Program-made: the position numbers and the translations under genes | Shown: piece after piece, positions 1 through 10,019 of the stretch | Position numbering within the stretch: position 1 is the stretch's first letter | Layout of the letters: each line of letters starts with the position of its first letter | The notes under the pieces: generated by a model | What the model was told of the DNA's origin: nothing | Database searches by the model: none | What the model saw: only the letters and a program-made list of their open reading frames with translations | DNA from: Thysanoteuthis rhombus | Lineage: Eukaryota; Mollusca; Cephalopoda; Oegopsida; Thysanoteuthidae | DNA: 64,000 nucleotides | Assembly (NCBI GenBank): GCA_963457665.1 | Contig: OY735224.1 | Coordinates: 52,530,929 to 52,594,928, forward strand | Direction of reading: 5' to 3'

Positions 1-631
1 AGATAAAAACATAAGATCGAAATCGAGAACACAGAACTGGAGGAAATAGGTCAATACATCTACCTAGGACGTCAAATCTCCATGAAACCCTCAGAAAAAG
101 ACGAAATCAAGCGAAGAATCACACTAGGATGGCAAGCCTTTGGCGGAGCAAGCTCAACCTTCAAAAATAAGGAGATCCGATTAATCTTAAAAAGAAGGGT
201 GTTTAACGTAAGTATCCTCCCAATAGTCACTTATGGAGCTGAAGCGTGGAACCTAACGCAAATTAAGGACCATACAACGTGCATTTGAAAGAATTATGCT
301 GGGCCTCACATGGAGAGACCACAAGACAGCACAGTACATCTGAGAAAAGACAAGAGTCAGGGACATCATAGAATCCATAAAAAATCTCAAATGGCGGTGG
401 GCTGGCCACGTTGCAAGAATGGCAGACACCCGATTGACATCACGACTCACAACATGGATCCCCCGAGATCACATGCACAACCAAGGCCGACAGAATATTA
501 GATGGAGAGACAAGCTAAACAAGTTTATAAAGTACTGGCTCCGCGACGCCCATGATAGAGGAGTGTGGCAAATCCTGGGGAAGGTCTATGTCCAATGACG
601 GACGTTAAAAGACTGATGATGATGATGATCC
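1..631 (+). mobile_element. RTE-type LINE fragment, 3' part, cut by window start
   Basis: This is the 3' part of a non-LTR retrotransposon of the RTE type, covering the end of the reverse transcriptase and its C-terminal tail. Translated pieces in more than one frame give the family's recurring stretches: the IEDTELE..YIYLG-like start, ITYGAEAWNLT, a DHKTAQ-like block, LKWRWAGHVARM and the ILGKVYVQ end. It closes with TTAAAAGACTGATG followed by a short GAT run, the 3' tail shared by about twenty other copies here. The frame is broken by several indels, so the copy is dead. RTE assignment rests on known RTE proteins (for example the Heliconius RTE) that carry the same WAGHIAR...DNRWT tail. Confidence 0.85.
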
Positions 632-796
632 CATACTTTCCTTCCCCCTTCACATTGTTTTCGCTTTGCAAGCAGTGGCATTGTTTTCTGTTTCCCCTCT
701 CTTTCATTAAGGTCCCTACTCTACCTGCTGGTCTATCAGTCAGGCACATCTTTCTTTGTGCCCCCTCCTCACACTTATTTAAATAACCTCATAAAG
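632..796. other. Spacer between LINE fragments
   Basis: Short pyrimidine-rich spacer with no recognisable feature. Confidence 0.4.
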
Positions 797-938
797 GCCG
801 ACAGAACACAAGATTGAGAGATGATCTAGACAGATTCAGGAAATACTGGCTCTGCAATGCCCATGATAGGGAATTGTGGCGAATCCTGGGGAAGGTCTAT
901 GTCCAATGACGGACGTTAAAAGACTGATGACGATGATG
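797..938 (+). mobile_element. RTE-type LINE, extreme 3' end
   Basis: Only the last ~140 bp of the LINE family is present, from the RRQNxRWRDELD-equivalent segment through the ILGKVYVQ-equivalent codons to the GACTGATGACGATGATG tail. It is severely 5'-truncated, the usual outcome of target-primed reverse transcription. Confidence 0.8.
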
Positions 939-1840
939 TATTTTTGTGAAAGTGCCTGAATAGATGATAATCTGCTGGTGATAAGTCTGTTAGATATGAA
1001 GGATGATCTAAAAATTCTCAAATAAGTTGCTGCAACTTTGTTTTGGGTCAGATTGGCAGTTCAGGGTCTGGAATTGTCGTGCGACCAAATGGGCCAATGT
1101 CTGTTTACCAATGCAGGATATCAATTTGCTGATTTTGAATGCATTTCATCAACGTGCTGGCAGAATGATTCAGCTGTTATTGTTTCTCCGGGTTGCAGAA
1201 ATGAATAGTGAATGATTCCTTCACAATACCGCCATAAATTAGTTTTGGTGTAATGGAGGCTTTTGGAACATGTTTCGGCTTTTCCCTCACATCTAGCAAT
1301 TGTGAATATCTTTGTGATTGTTTTACAGGATCTGTTTGTGCTTGCAAGTGACAATTCTTCTAAAAAATGGTTCCCTGTTCTCGATGCCACAAGCAGGGAA
1401 CAGATTGTTAAAAGGAGTACATATTGTTAGTGTTTTTTATGGGGAAGTGATTTGTTCATTTTCCCTATCTTCCAATTGAGTCAACGCCCAACAGTTGGTT
1501 TGGAAATCTGTAAATTTTGAAGAAGAGCTCGAACAGTGGTCCTTGTACCAATTTCCACAGCGTCCCTTAAATTCCCTTCAACAACTTATTGGGGGCGTTT
1601 CTTTATAAAATTTTAGCAGGGTTGAAATAAAGTTTTATGCCAAATTCATGCTTCCGCGGTAGCCTAGCAGAGTCCTAATTTTGGTGAGGGTTATTGTTGT
1701 TTTCATTGTCATTGTCTTTGTCACTGTTCATATCAGGGAAAATAAAGTCAATTCTGGAGTAGGAGTTTGATGATAAAGACCTCTTCATAAGTGATATTCT
1801 GTTTATAGAAAATGAACCGTGAAATTTCCATGAGTTTTCA
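939..1840. other. No recognisable feature
   Basis: About 0.9 kb of AT-rich sequence. Short open frames occur on both strands (up to 89 codons at 1121-1390, minus) but none resembles a known family and none has supporting context. Confidence 0.4.
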
Positions 1841-1841
1841 A

Positions 1842-2252
1842 GGACAGCAAATCTCCATAAGACATTCAACAGAAGGGGAAATCAAGCAAAGAATCACTCT
1901 AGGATTGAAAACCTTCGGCAGAGCAAGCTCAACCTTCAAAAACATGAAGATCGCAATACTACTAAAAAGAAGGGTATACAATCAATGCATCCTCCCAATA
2001 GTCACCTATGGAGCTGAAACATGGAACTTAACCAAGAGACAGGCCTGCAAATTGAGAACCATGCAACGAGCACATGAAAGAATTATGCTGGGCACAGCAC
2101 AGTACATCCGGAAGAAGACAGGAGTCAGGGAGAATCCATCAAAAATCTCAAATGGCAGTTGCCCAGCCATGTTGAAAGAATGGTGGACAACCGATGGACA
2201 TCACGACTCACAACATGGATGCCCAGAGATCACATGCGAAACCGAGGCCGGC
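1842..2252 (+). mobile_element. RTE-type LINE fragment
   Basis: A 170-codon open frame (1812-2324) runs through this copy and includes ISxRHSTEGEIKQRITLGL, RRVYNQCILPIVTYGAETWN and LTKRQACKLRTMQRAHERIM. After the TAQYI block an indel shifts the frame, so the WAGHVARM tail is lost. The copy ends abruptly at a point where the sequence becomes a minus-strand LINE piece, with no (GAT)n tail, so it was rearranged after insertion. Confidence 0.85.
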
Positions 2253-2342
2253 ATTTTTTTGAAAATAGTTTCTATGATGTTTCAGACTCCCATTTTCTTG
2301 CTGATATACAATGCTGTGTTGTGATCCCTCCATGTGAGGTTG
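2253..2342 (-). mobile_element. RTE-type LINE fragment, inverted relative to upstream copy
   Basis: About 90 bp match the family's reverse complement across the DHKTAQYIREKTRVRDIIE-equivalent region. It abuts the preceding plus-strand copy directly, forming an inverted junction between two members of one family. Confidence 0.65.
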
Positions 2343-2666
2343 ATTCGCCTTAACATCGGATAAAAATTTGTTCATTTGAATATGCGCATTAACCAACAAA
2401 ATTTTTATCATCATTTTCTCGCTACAACTAAGATTTAATTGATTAATTAGGAAATCAATCAACAAGCCACTCCTACATCTATTACGACTATGGATGAAGA
2501 CTGCAATTTCTGTGTGGAATCAGCGTATCCCAAGGGAGTAGTTGTAGGAGTGGACATTGAACCTGGCCCGCCCGACCAACCAGCCAAGTGCCATAAATTT
2601 TCCTCTCTTTGCTCCACTATGTCTATTTGTATGAGTGTGTGTGTGTGTGTGGGGGGGGACTCCTGC
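2343..2666. other. Spacer with short (GT)n and G run
   Basis: No coding signal. A (TG)n run and a G8 tract lie at about 2634-2660, directly before the next LINE. Confidence 0.45.
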
Positions 2667-3314
2667 AGATAAAAACGCTAAGATCAAAATCGAGGACACA
2701 GAACTGGAGAAAGTAGATCCCTACATCTACTTAGGACAACGGATCTCAATGAGACCCTCAAAAGAAGGAGAAATCAAGCGAAGAATCACACTAGGATAGC
2801 AAACCTTTGGCAGTCCAAACTCAACCTTAAAAAACAAGAAGATCCCATTAATCCTAAAAAGGAGGGTGGATAACCAATGCATCCTTCCAATAGTCACTTA
2901 TGGGGCTGAAACATGGAACCTAACCAAGAGACAGATCTGTGAATTGAGAACCATTTGACGTGCACATGAAAGGATAATGCTGGGCCCCACATGGAGAGAA
3001 CACAAGACAGCACAGTACATCCGGGAAAAGACAAGAGTTAGGGACATCCATTAGAAATCTCAAACGGCAATGGGCTGGCCATGTTGCAGCAATAGTGGAC
3101 AACTGATGGACATCATGACTCACGGCATCTATCCCCAGAGATCCCATGCGCAACCAAGGCCGATAGAGTTTTTAATGGAGAGACGAGCTAGACAGACTCA
3201 GAAAGTACTTGCTCCGCGATGCCCACAATAGAGAAGTGTGGCAAATCCTGGGGAAGGTGTATGTCCAACGATAGACGCTAATAGACTGATGATGATGATG
3301 ATGATGATGATGAT
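2667..3314 (+). mobile_element. RTE-type LINE fragment with (GAT)n tail
   Basis: This copy starts at the AGATAAAAACxCTAAGATC point, like the copies at 1 and 39840, and runs to a GAT tail of about eight units. It spans the IEDTELEKVD-equivalent segment through the ILGKVYVQ-equivalent end. Stops and small indels interrupt all frames. The first bases after the tail are GACTCCACTA, the same as after the copy ending near 44100. Confidence 0.85.
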
Positions 3315-3480
3315 GACTCCACTAGGTACCTTCCAAAAATTTGTTCCTTCAAATCCTTTTTTTGAAGTCTCTATAATCATTTTGGACCAACAATGCTTAA
3401 ATCTTGTGCGTTTATTTTTTTGTATTTTTGAATAATCCGTTGTGATCCTGGAGGTGGCTGCGGTGACTCATTCATGCAAG
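3315..3480 (+). repeat. Dispersed family A fragment
   Basis: It contains the ACTCCACTA block and the TTTTGGACCAACAATGC block that recur in the family A copies at 34200, 42080, 44100 and 53080. The fragment begins exactly where the LINE tail ends, so the LINE appears to have inserted into or next to family A. Confidence 0.55.
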
Positions 3481-3885
3481 GTGCGGACACGACTGATGGA
3501 TCGAGAAATAAATAAAAACAAATTATTTTAAATGTATTTATTCAGAAGAGAGGAATGAACCCTCGCATATTTATAACGACTTTTCGTTGGTTTGTGAAAC
3601 ATGTGGTAAGAGAGCCAATTACGGATAACTTGGTCGTGATTTCAAGTCGATGCAAGGGAACCTGCGTCGTTGTATATGCAATCTTTAACAGCATTTGTTA
3701 ATCTATTAAAACTATTTTTTCCAATTGATTTTCCAGTTAATCCACGTTAAATCGTCCAAAACAAAAATAAATAATCCCTGCATAGAAAAAATAAAGTAAG
3801 AAATATCTTTACTAATGTATTCATGAATCAAAATGAAATAAGCCCTTACGTATTTGCAACATACATTTCCGTCGATAAGATTTGT
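3481..3885. other. No recognisable feature
   Basis: AT-rich sequence without coding or repeat signals that I can name. Confidence 0.4.
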
Positions 3886-3956
3886 CAGTTTGGCTCAGTT
3901 GGCAAGTGAGCCTCCAGCTGATCATTTGATCCTGGTTTCAAATCATGTTAGGGAAA
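3886..3956 (+). repeat. tRNA-like repeat head (SINE candidate)
   Basis: TTTGGCTCAGTTGGCAAGTG resembles a pol III A box with a paired D arm (GGCTC/GAGCC), and CTGGTTTCAAATC resembles a B box about 45 bp further on. The anticodon arm does not pair, so this is a tRNA-derived repeat remnant rather than a gene. Confidence 0.4.
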
Positions 3957-4697
3957 TGATAATTTTACATATGCGTTCGGTTTAACGTGACGGAACAGAC
4001 AAACAGTGATTTTTGCTGAGGACTGTTTTTTGGTAATAGGATATAATTACAGTTGCAGGGAGGGTGAGCTGCAAAATAAAATTCTTTAATTAGTTTTCCT
4101 TGAAAACACGAAGGGATTTTCATAAGAGATACAAACCCCACGGGGGAAAAAGAATGTCTGCTGGAGCAAATGTGTGTATACATTTTCCTGCAACGACATT
4201 GAGAGAGTTTACATGTATTCGTATATACGTTCGTTAACAGGAATTACAGACGTGTGCATGTGGGAATATATACAAATGTGTTTGCATATGTGTATGAAGA
4301 CGTGCTGAATCTGGGGTGTGTGCGAATATGTATGGGTGAACCTCGATAAGCAACGGTCAGGCGTCAGTCTCAGAACGATAAACAGATAAGTCAGACTGGT
4401 GGTCAAAGAAACCCCGTAGCGTTTCTTCGATAACAGCCGACCGCTAAAAAATCTATTAATGCTGGCCGTAGAGGATTCGGGCTCTGTAGGCATGAGAAAG
4501 GAAGAACTAATGAATGAAAAGGGAAAAGAATGTGAGAATTTTAACGGAAATAACAGAGACGTACATCAAGCTTTGTGGCTCGGGAAACAGAAGAAAAGCA
4601 GAAAGATGAAGAAGGAAAAGGCGGAGACTGGCGTATATCCAAGCAGACTTGAAACGGGAATATACAATCAATCGAAAACTCAAAGCTGGAGAAAGAA
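3957..4697. other. No recognisable gene
   Basis: Contains TG/TATG-rich stretches around 4200-4340 and an 85-codon lysine-rich open frame (4459-4716) with no family resemblance. The frame's composition follows the purine-rich DNA and is probably chance. Confidence 0.4.
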
Positions 4698-5142
4698 AAC
4701 CACTGAATCTACCTAGAACAACAAATCTCCATGAAATCCTCAAAAGAAGAAGAAACCAAGCGAAGAATCACATTAGGTCGGCAAGTTTTCGGTAGAGTGC
4801 GGTCGACTTCCAAGAGAAGGGTATACAACCAATGCACCCTCCCGATAATCAGCTATGGAGCTGAAACGTGGAACCTTACTAAAAGATCATCAGGAATATC
4901 ATAGAGTCCATAAGAAAACTCAAATGGCAATGGGCCGGTTATGTTGAAAGAATGACCGACAGCCGATGGACATCACGACTCACTACATGGATCCCCAAAA
5001 ATAACACACGGAACCGAAGTCGGCAGAATATAAGAAGGCGAGACGAACTAAATAAGTTCAGAAAGTACTCCATGAGGCCCATTAAAGAGAGTTCTGGCGA
5101 ACCCAGGGGAAGGTCTATGTCCAACGACTGACGTTGAAAGAC

Positions 5143-5187
<45 letters not shown>
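4698..5187 (+). mobile_element. RTE-type LINE fragment with long (GAT)n tail
   Basis: It runs from the CTACCTAGxACAACAAATCTCC start through a shortened YGAETWNLTK segment (an internal deletion removes the AHERIM block) to GACTGATGATG and roughly 14 GAT units (about 5144-5187). It is decayed and non-coding. Confidence 0.8.
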
Positions 5188-5188
<1 letters not shown>

Positions 5189-5278
5189 CAAGAGAGAACG
5201 TGAATGAGATGAAAACGTACGAGAAAACAGGTTGATTACTAGAGAAATAATAATAATAATAAAAAGAAAAAAAAAAGG
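5188..5278. repeat. (TAA)n and A-rich link
   Basis: A short TAATAATAAT run and an A-rich stretch link the RTE LINE tail to the next LINE fragment. It may be the tail of another insertion. Confidence 0.45.
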
Positions 5279-5488
5279 GAAAAATACCAGGACCTAGCAA
5301 GAGAGTTAAGGAAGATGTGGAACATGAAAACCAGGGTAGTACCGGTCATAGTGTGCGCACTAGGAACTGTCCCTAAAACGCCGAGGGTGAGACTGGAAGA
5401 GATCGGGATTAGGGGAAGGATAGAGACCGTACAGACCACAGCACTACTAGGAACTGCACGGATACTGAGGAAGGTGCTAGAGATATAA
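5279..5488 (+). CDS. C-terminal end of a second LINE reverse transcriptase protein, partial
   Basis: An uninterrupted 69-codon stretch reads from EKYQDLARELRKMWNMK through VPVIVCALGTVPK and TALLGTARILRKVLEI to a TAA stop. KYQDLxxE...VPVVxGALGxV...KTALLGTARILRKVLE is a conserved C-terminal block that I know from LINE proteins in cnidarians, molluscs and other invertebrates. The clade is uncertain and it is not the RTE family seen elsewhere here. No start codon or upstream reverse transcriptase core is present, so it is a 5'-truncated copy. The lack of stops suggests a fairly recent insertion. It is followed by its own 3' repeats and (AAT)n(GAT)n tail. Confidence 0.7.
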   Translation, partial: EKYQDLARELRKMWNMKTRVVPVIVCALGTVPKTPRVRLEEIGIRGRIETVQTTALLGTARILRKVLEI

Positions 5489-5778
5489 GTACTGCAGCGA
5501 ATTGTAGCTCTGTCATGATATGCGAAAGAGAGAGGAGACGTTAGCTGAAGACCTGAGGAGACTTATTGTCACTCAGCCTTCAGTGATAACCACTGGGCAA
5601 CCGGTGTGAAACTGTAAATCGTAGAATTACTGCGACCTATGAGTACTAGGAGAGCAGGGCTGGAGACTTGAGGAGACTTGCTGTCACTCAAACTCCAGCG
5701 GTTACCACCAGGCAACTGGTGTGAGATTGCAAATAATAATAATAATAATAATAATAATGATGATGATGATGATGATGG
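5489..5778 (+). repeat. 3' UTR of second LINE: 115-bp tandem duplication and (AAT)n(GAT)n tail
   Basis: Two related units start at 5547 (GAAGACCTGAGGAGACTTATT) and 5662 (GGAGACTTGAGGAGACTTGC), each followed by a TCACTC, a TTACCACCxGGCAACxGGTG-like block and GTGAxATxGxAAAT. The second unit runs into ten or so AAT units and then GAT units. Position directly after the reading frame marks this as the element's 3' end. Confidence 0.65.
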
Positions 5779-6179
5779 AATAACCAATGGCTTGCTTCAA
5801 CACATTCGCTGAAAATTACGATAATATCCAATGCAATGAATTATCGTCCATGAAGAGACATTATATAACAACAAGAATAAGTGTTGTATAATCATGCACA
5901 CGTGTACATGCATTGCACACAAGCCTGACTCTCAGACCATAGATGCGCCAGTTTTTTTTTCCTTGTGTGAAGATCTAGCAAGGTAGGTGAGGCAAACTTC
6001 ATTTACAAGTTTACATCTGAGATTGAATCAAAAACACGTCTAGAAAACATCTGAATTCACCTATACGTCTGCATACACCTAAAGTTTAGGAAATATATTA
6101 CGTTATATGTAAAAATTTAACTAAACATGACGTTAATCTCCGTCGCTGGCATTAGTGAAGATGAAAACGTCTTCAATGT
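5779..6179. other. No recognisable gene
   Basis: AT-rich. A segment near 5930-6010 resembles one at 49175-49210 (GATTTGTGAGGATATAGCAAGG-like), pointing to another old dispersed repeat. Confidence 0.4.
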
Positions 6180-6338
6180 CTGGTATCCATCTTTGTATTC
6201 CGCTTTAATTCCGATTTCATCAGTCTTTTATCGTCTGTTGTCTTTCATTCTTGCTGTTTCCTGTAGATTCTATGATGTTTCGGACTCCTGTTTTCTTCCT
6301 GAATAACTGTGCTGTCTTGTGATCTCTCCAAGTGAAGT
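6180..6338 (-). mobile_element. RTE-type LINE, internally deleted 3' part
   Basis: Reverse-complement LINE blocks appear in shortened order: the RRQNIRW equivalent, CATCAGTCTTTTATCGTC, the NRW..ARM equivalent and the VRDIIES to WRDH equivalent. It is interrupted by the GC-rich element that follows, and the LINE resumes at 6677. Confidence 0.7.
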
Positions 6339-6676
6339 TGAGCATTTATTTAATCACTGTCCCACCACAGCAATATGTGACACAAGGTCGGGCTTAACGT
6401 GGGAAGAAACAGAAGCAACCCTTCCAAAAATGGTTCAAGTCGACGCGGCTACCGTTGAAAAGCGCATCGTAATGGCTAGACAACGTCCTCCACGAAAGCG
6501 TCCACTAGGGGACCTGCTCCTTTAAGTGCAATGGAGCAGTGCTGCCCCGGGGAAACAGAGACCCCGCAGCTGGGCCGAGTAATAATGGGAGAGCCGAAGG
6601 ACGAGTCCAAAGGCCTCCCGATGCGCGTAGCAAACGTAGCCTCACATTGATCCCGAAGGAAATGCCAGAAAAAGGT
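6339..6676. repeat. GC-rich short dispersed repeat inserted in a LINE
   Basis: It runs from TTTATTTAATCACTGTCCCACC through GTGACACAAGGTCGGGCTTAACGTGGGAA-like, GTGCAATGGAGCAGTGCTGCCCCGG-like and CAGCTGGGCCGAGTAATAAT to GATCCCGAAGGAAATGCCAGAAA-like. Relatives lie at 16291, 25446, 26040, 49721 and 50031. It is much richer in GC than its surroundings. No pol III boxes, poly-A or terminal repeats are evident, so the class is unknown. It sits between LINE blocks ending GTTGAGCAT and starting GCATTCTTCTCT, possibly with a 4-bp GCAT duplication. Confidence 0.7.
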
Positions 6677-6860
6677 GGGGGTGTGCATTCTTCTCTTATG
6701 TGCTCGTTGCATGCTTCTCAGTTTGTAGGTCTGTCTCTTGGTTGGGTTCCATGATGCAGCTCCATAAATGACTATCGGGAGAATGCTTTGGTTGTGTACT
6801 CTTTGTCTATTACAAAGGTACAACCTGACTGTTTCACTATTGAGGGTCATATCTCTCCTC
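6677..6860 (-). mobile_element. RTE-type LINE, continuation after GC-rich insert
   Basis: The LINE resumes with the reverse complement of the AHERIM, KRQxxKLR, YGAExWN and NQSILPIV blocks. The minus-strand frame at 6476-6850 reads RQRVHNQSILPIVIYGAASW and then LTKRQ-like residues before running into the insert. Confidence 0.75.
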
Positions 6861-7304
6861 TACCTATCTACAGAAAGGAGGAACGAATGGGAGGAAGAGT
6901 GGAAGAGAGGAGTATAGATGGTTTTTTTCCCGATTTAGTTACGTTGCATGCTGGGATACTAATGTATTGACTACAAACTGACAGACCCTGGTCCCTATTT
7001 ATAGCCTGTTTCCTATTTTGGTAACGTTCATTACTCGTGATTCTTCGGAAACGAATGATTGATATTAGAGTATTCGGAAAGAAATTACCTTGTTCCATGC
7101 TCGGAAAGTTAATATGTATTTTCCAAAAATGAGATAAAAACAATTACCCGTAAGGTTTAATTAGATACTATAACCGTCATTATCAATGATAGAAACTGAA
7201 CGGGAAGGCACATTTTCGATTCTTTTTCAAGAAAATTCTGCGTTTTCCTGAAAAAGTTTGGGGGTCCTTTTCAAACTTCCCCTTTCGCAGCGAATATGTC
7301 ACCA
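6861..7304. other. No recognisable feature
   Basis: AT-rich, no repeat or coding signal that I can name. Confidence 0.4.
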
Positions 7305-7585
7305 TCCGGAAAAAGACAGGACATCATAGAATCCATTAGAAATCTCACATGGAAGTGGGCTGGCCATGTTGCAAGAATGGCGGATAGTCGATGGACATCT
7401 CGACTCACAACATGGATTCCTAAAAATCACTTGCAATTGAGGCCAGCAGAATATTAGATGGAAAGACGAGCAAGATGAATTTAGACAGTACTGGCTTCGC
7501 GACGCCCACGATAGAGAAGTGTGGTGAATCTCAGGGAAGGTCTGTGTCTAACAACGGACGTTAAAAGACTGATGATGATGATGTT
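7305..7585 (+). mobile_element. RTE-type LINE, 3' end
   Basis: It covers the region from the REKTxxRDIIES equivalent through WAGHVARM, the LTTWIP equivalent and the ILGKVYVQ equivalent to a short GAT tail. The copy is 5'-truncated and frame-broken. Confidence 0.8.
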
Positions 7586-7775
7586 TCCCCCTGAAATCTC
7601 TATTCTTTATGGGGTTAAACTTGACTATATACTAATAAACAACACACTGTCGGATAGAAAAGATGATGGACTAAACCCAGACGTCGTTTCGTACCAGTTA
7701 ATCCTGGCTTTGCCTTGGTTGGTTGGCTTATAATTTATAGCGGTGATATAGGTAATTACCTTTTGAAGACAAAAA
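7586..7775. other. Spacer
   Basis: No recognisable feature. Confidence 0.35.
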
Positions 7776-8110
7776 CATACAATCACTTTCTGAACACCCT
7801 AATGGATAGAAAATAAGTCTGGTTAGTCACTCAGTAGAAACTGTTATGCCTTCCAGCTGCATGCCATGTTTAAGTTGGAAACAAAAACAAAACAAGCGGA
7901 ACAATTTAGCATAAAGTTGCATGGCAAATCGAAATCATCACTAAAACTTACTAAGGCGGGAATTAAAAAAAAATAAATGAGGAAAACGCCTTTTCTATTT
8001 ATAATAAAGAGTGAATGTTTAAGTTTCCAGACGCACGACACATACGAATATAGACGGACAGACCCATTTGAAAACTGAAGAAATCAATGTTTATGTTGAC
8101 AGTTTCTGAT
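7776..8110 (-). repeat. Dispersed family A copy, reverse orientation
   Basis: It contains AAGTCTGGTTAGTCACTCAG, GCAGCxTGCATGCC-like and CAATTTAGCATAAA blocks. These are reverse complements of the CTGAGTGACTAACCAGAC, CATGCTGCC and TTTATGCTAAATTG landmarks of family A (best copies 44140-45025 and 53080-53970). Confidence 0.7.
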
Positions 8111-8313
8111 AACAAAGAATACCGAATGTGAGTTACGTCCCTTGCTGAGTGTTGTCAATTTAGTCTTTTTTCTAAATTCAGATCTTTTTGTTCGAATTTT
8201 AGATGGTTTTTGATAAAACTTTCCCGATAAATCAAACAATATTCTAATAAAATGAACGTTGAAGAATAAAGTCACCTTCAATTCATTTATAATATGTAAT
8301 ATATTTCCTTGGT
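8111..8313. repeat. Family F dispersed repeat fragment
   Basis: GAGTTACGTCCCTTGCTG and ATGAACGTTGAAGAATAAAG...TAATATGTAATATATTTCC recur at 42395, 47300 and 62030. Its relation to family A is variable in orientation, so I treat it as a separate unit. Confidence 0.5.
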
Positions 8314-8338
8314 TATATATATATATATATATATATGA

Positions 8339-8371
<33 letters not shown>

Positions 8372-8382
8372 AATATACATAT

Positions 8383-8419
<37 letters not shown>

Positions 8420-8420
8420 A

Positions 8421-8517
<97 letters not shown>

Positions 8518-8518
8518 A

Positions 8519-8565
<47 letters not shown>
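8314..8565. repeat. (TA)n microsatellite, ~250 bp
   Basis: A long TATA array with scattered AAAT and CATA interruptions. Long Ile-Tyr open frames across it (for example 8084-8575 minus) are artefacts of the repeat. Confidence 0.95.
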
Positions 8566-8569
<4 letters not shown>

Positions 8570-9032
8570 GAACAATAGAGAGTGAGATAGGCTCAGGAGT
8601 GAAAGTGTATGGAAGTTAGGTTTATTAATCGGTAAATATTTTTATTGTTGGTCTAAACTTGTTTCAGAAAGTATTCTCGTGTGTGTGTGTGTGCCATTCA
8701 ATGGTAATAAGTTTGCTGCAGAACATAAATCCACCATCCACTTTCCTTTGTGAGCAAAATGTGGGATCCTATCTCCTAAGATCATCCAGTTGTGTGAGAC
8801 TAAGTTCAGTCTTTGATGAACTCTGTGGTGTTAGTAGCAGTAGTAGGTCTTTGAGAGGACATACAGAGTCAGGGTAGAAAGGAAGTGCTTTAGTTTTGGA
8901 TTGTGTGGGTAGGTTAAGGATAGTATAGATGATGGGGTGATGGGGTCAAGGAACTTGATAGGTATTAACCTTACAGGTCATTGAAAATATGCTGGCTCTG
9001 ATTTGTTCAAGTGGGATGCCTTATCAAGGTGC

Positions 9033-9034
<2 letters not shown>
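8566..9034 (+). repeat. TA-flanked dispersed repeat, copy 1
   Basis: It starts GAGAGTGAGATAGGCTCAGG and ends near GATAGTATAGATGATGGGGT, matching the ends of the copy at 31751-32119 (GAGAGTGAGACAGACTCGGG ... GATAGTGTAGAAGGAGGGGT). Both copies are bounded by (TA)n on both sides. No coding capacity is recognised. Confidence 0.55.

Positions 9035-9087
<53 letters not shown>
9035..9087. repeat. (TA)n microsatellite
   Basis: About 26 TA units directly at the right edge of the TA-flanked repeat. Confidence 0.95.
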
Positions 9088-9088
<1 letters not shown>

Positions 9089-9237
9089 GTGTGTGTGAGT
9101 GTGAAGAATCAAGATGTTTGTTTGTGTGTTCACTTATTTTTGGACACAATTTTAGATTTAAACACGGAAATTAACTCGGTCACATTGACCTTGCTAGATC
9201 TTCATTCGTACATAAACGAGGATAAATTAATTCCGTG

Positions 9238-9520
9238 GTAGTCGTAGCAGAAGGAGAAGGAAGAAGAAGAGCATGTAATCTTTCTTTGGGTCAATTGATT
9301 CTCATACTTGTAAAATATTGCAATACAGTGATATTCTTCAAGTATTATTTTCAATAAAAATCTTAAATGGCAATCTTTCAGCCATACAAAATGCAGACCA
9401 CGTATATTCTATCATGACATCATAAGAGCTGTTAAAAATAATGATAGGAGGGCAGTTCTCTTGATGACGTCACATCTTTCTTTCTTCCTTCCTTCCACTT
9501 TCGATTGATGTAGTCGGGAC
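9238..9520. repeat. Family E dispersed repeat, copy 1
   Basis: GTAGCAGAAGGAGAAGGAAG, GGTCAATTGATTCTCATACT, TGTAAAATATTGCAATA and CTATCATGACATCATAA blocks match 48783-49130, and in reverse orientation 23385-23745 and 61190-61380. The copies share an internal purine-rich GGA/GAA run. Class unknown. Confidence 0.65.
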
Positions 9521-10019
9521 CGACTGGAAGAACAACAGAACGACCAAAAAGCGTGTTATTGAGATGTGTAGACATATCTAAAAATCTATCGTCTTAGTTT
9601 TGGCAACGTCCATTACAAAAAAAAAAACATTTTTTTTTTCCTTCGGAGATTCGAGAAGCAGTCGGTTATTGTTGATTCTTTGGAATAACAAAGGGATGCT
9701 TTTTGGAGAGAAACATCCGTGATAAACGTTATAGAAATATTGAAAGAAAATAAAATCAATCAGAAAAATTGAAGGATATATGGAAAGAAAAGACGGAAAA
9801 AAAAGGAAGGGAGAAAGCAAAATGAAAAGAATGAGAACTGAAAGAGAAAAAAAAAATTGGAAATATTAATTGAACATAAAAAAGAAAGAAAAATCAGATG
9901 AATGAATAAATAAATGAATGAAAAATTGAAGATAAAATACAACGAATCAAAGATGAAAGACAAAAAGCCAGAAAAAATATATTAAGAGAAAGTCGTGAAA
10001 AAAATAGAGACCAAAACAG
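9521..10019. other. A-rich stretch without recognisable gene
   Basis: A purine-rich, A-dominated segment at about 9720-10010. Open frames on the minus strand are Phe/Leu/Ser-rich composition artefacts. Confidence 0.45.

Noticed and set aside
4459-4716. 85-codon Lys/Glu-rich frame as a host gene
   Set aside because: No start context, splice signal or family resemblance. Composition follows the purine-rich DNA.
5115-5300. Polyhistidine frame as a metal-binding protein
   Set aside because: Translation of the (GAT)n/(ATC)n LINE tail.
8084-8575. 163-codon Ile/Tyr-rich frame
   Set aside because: Translation of (TA)n. The non-repeat tail has no family match.
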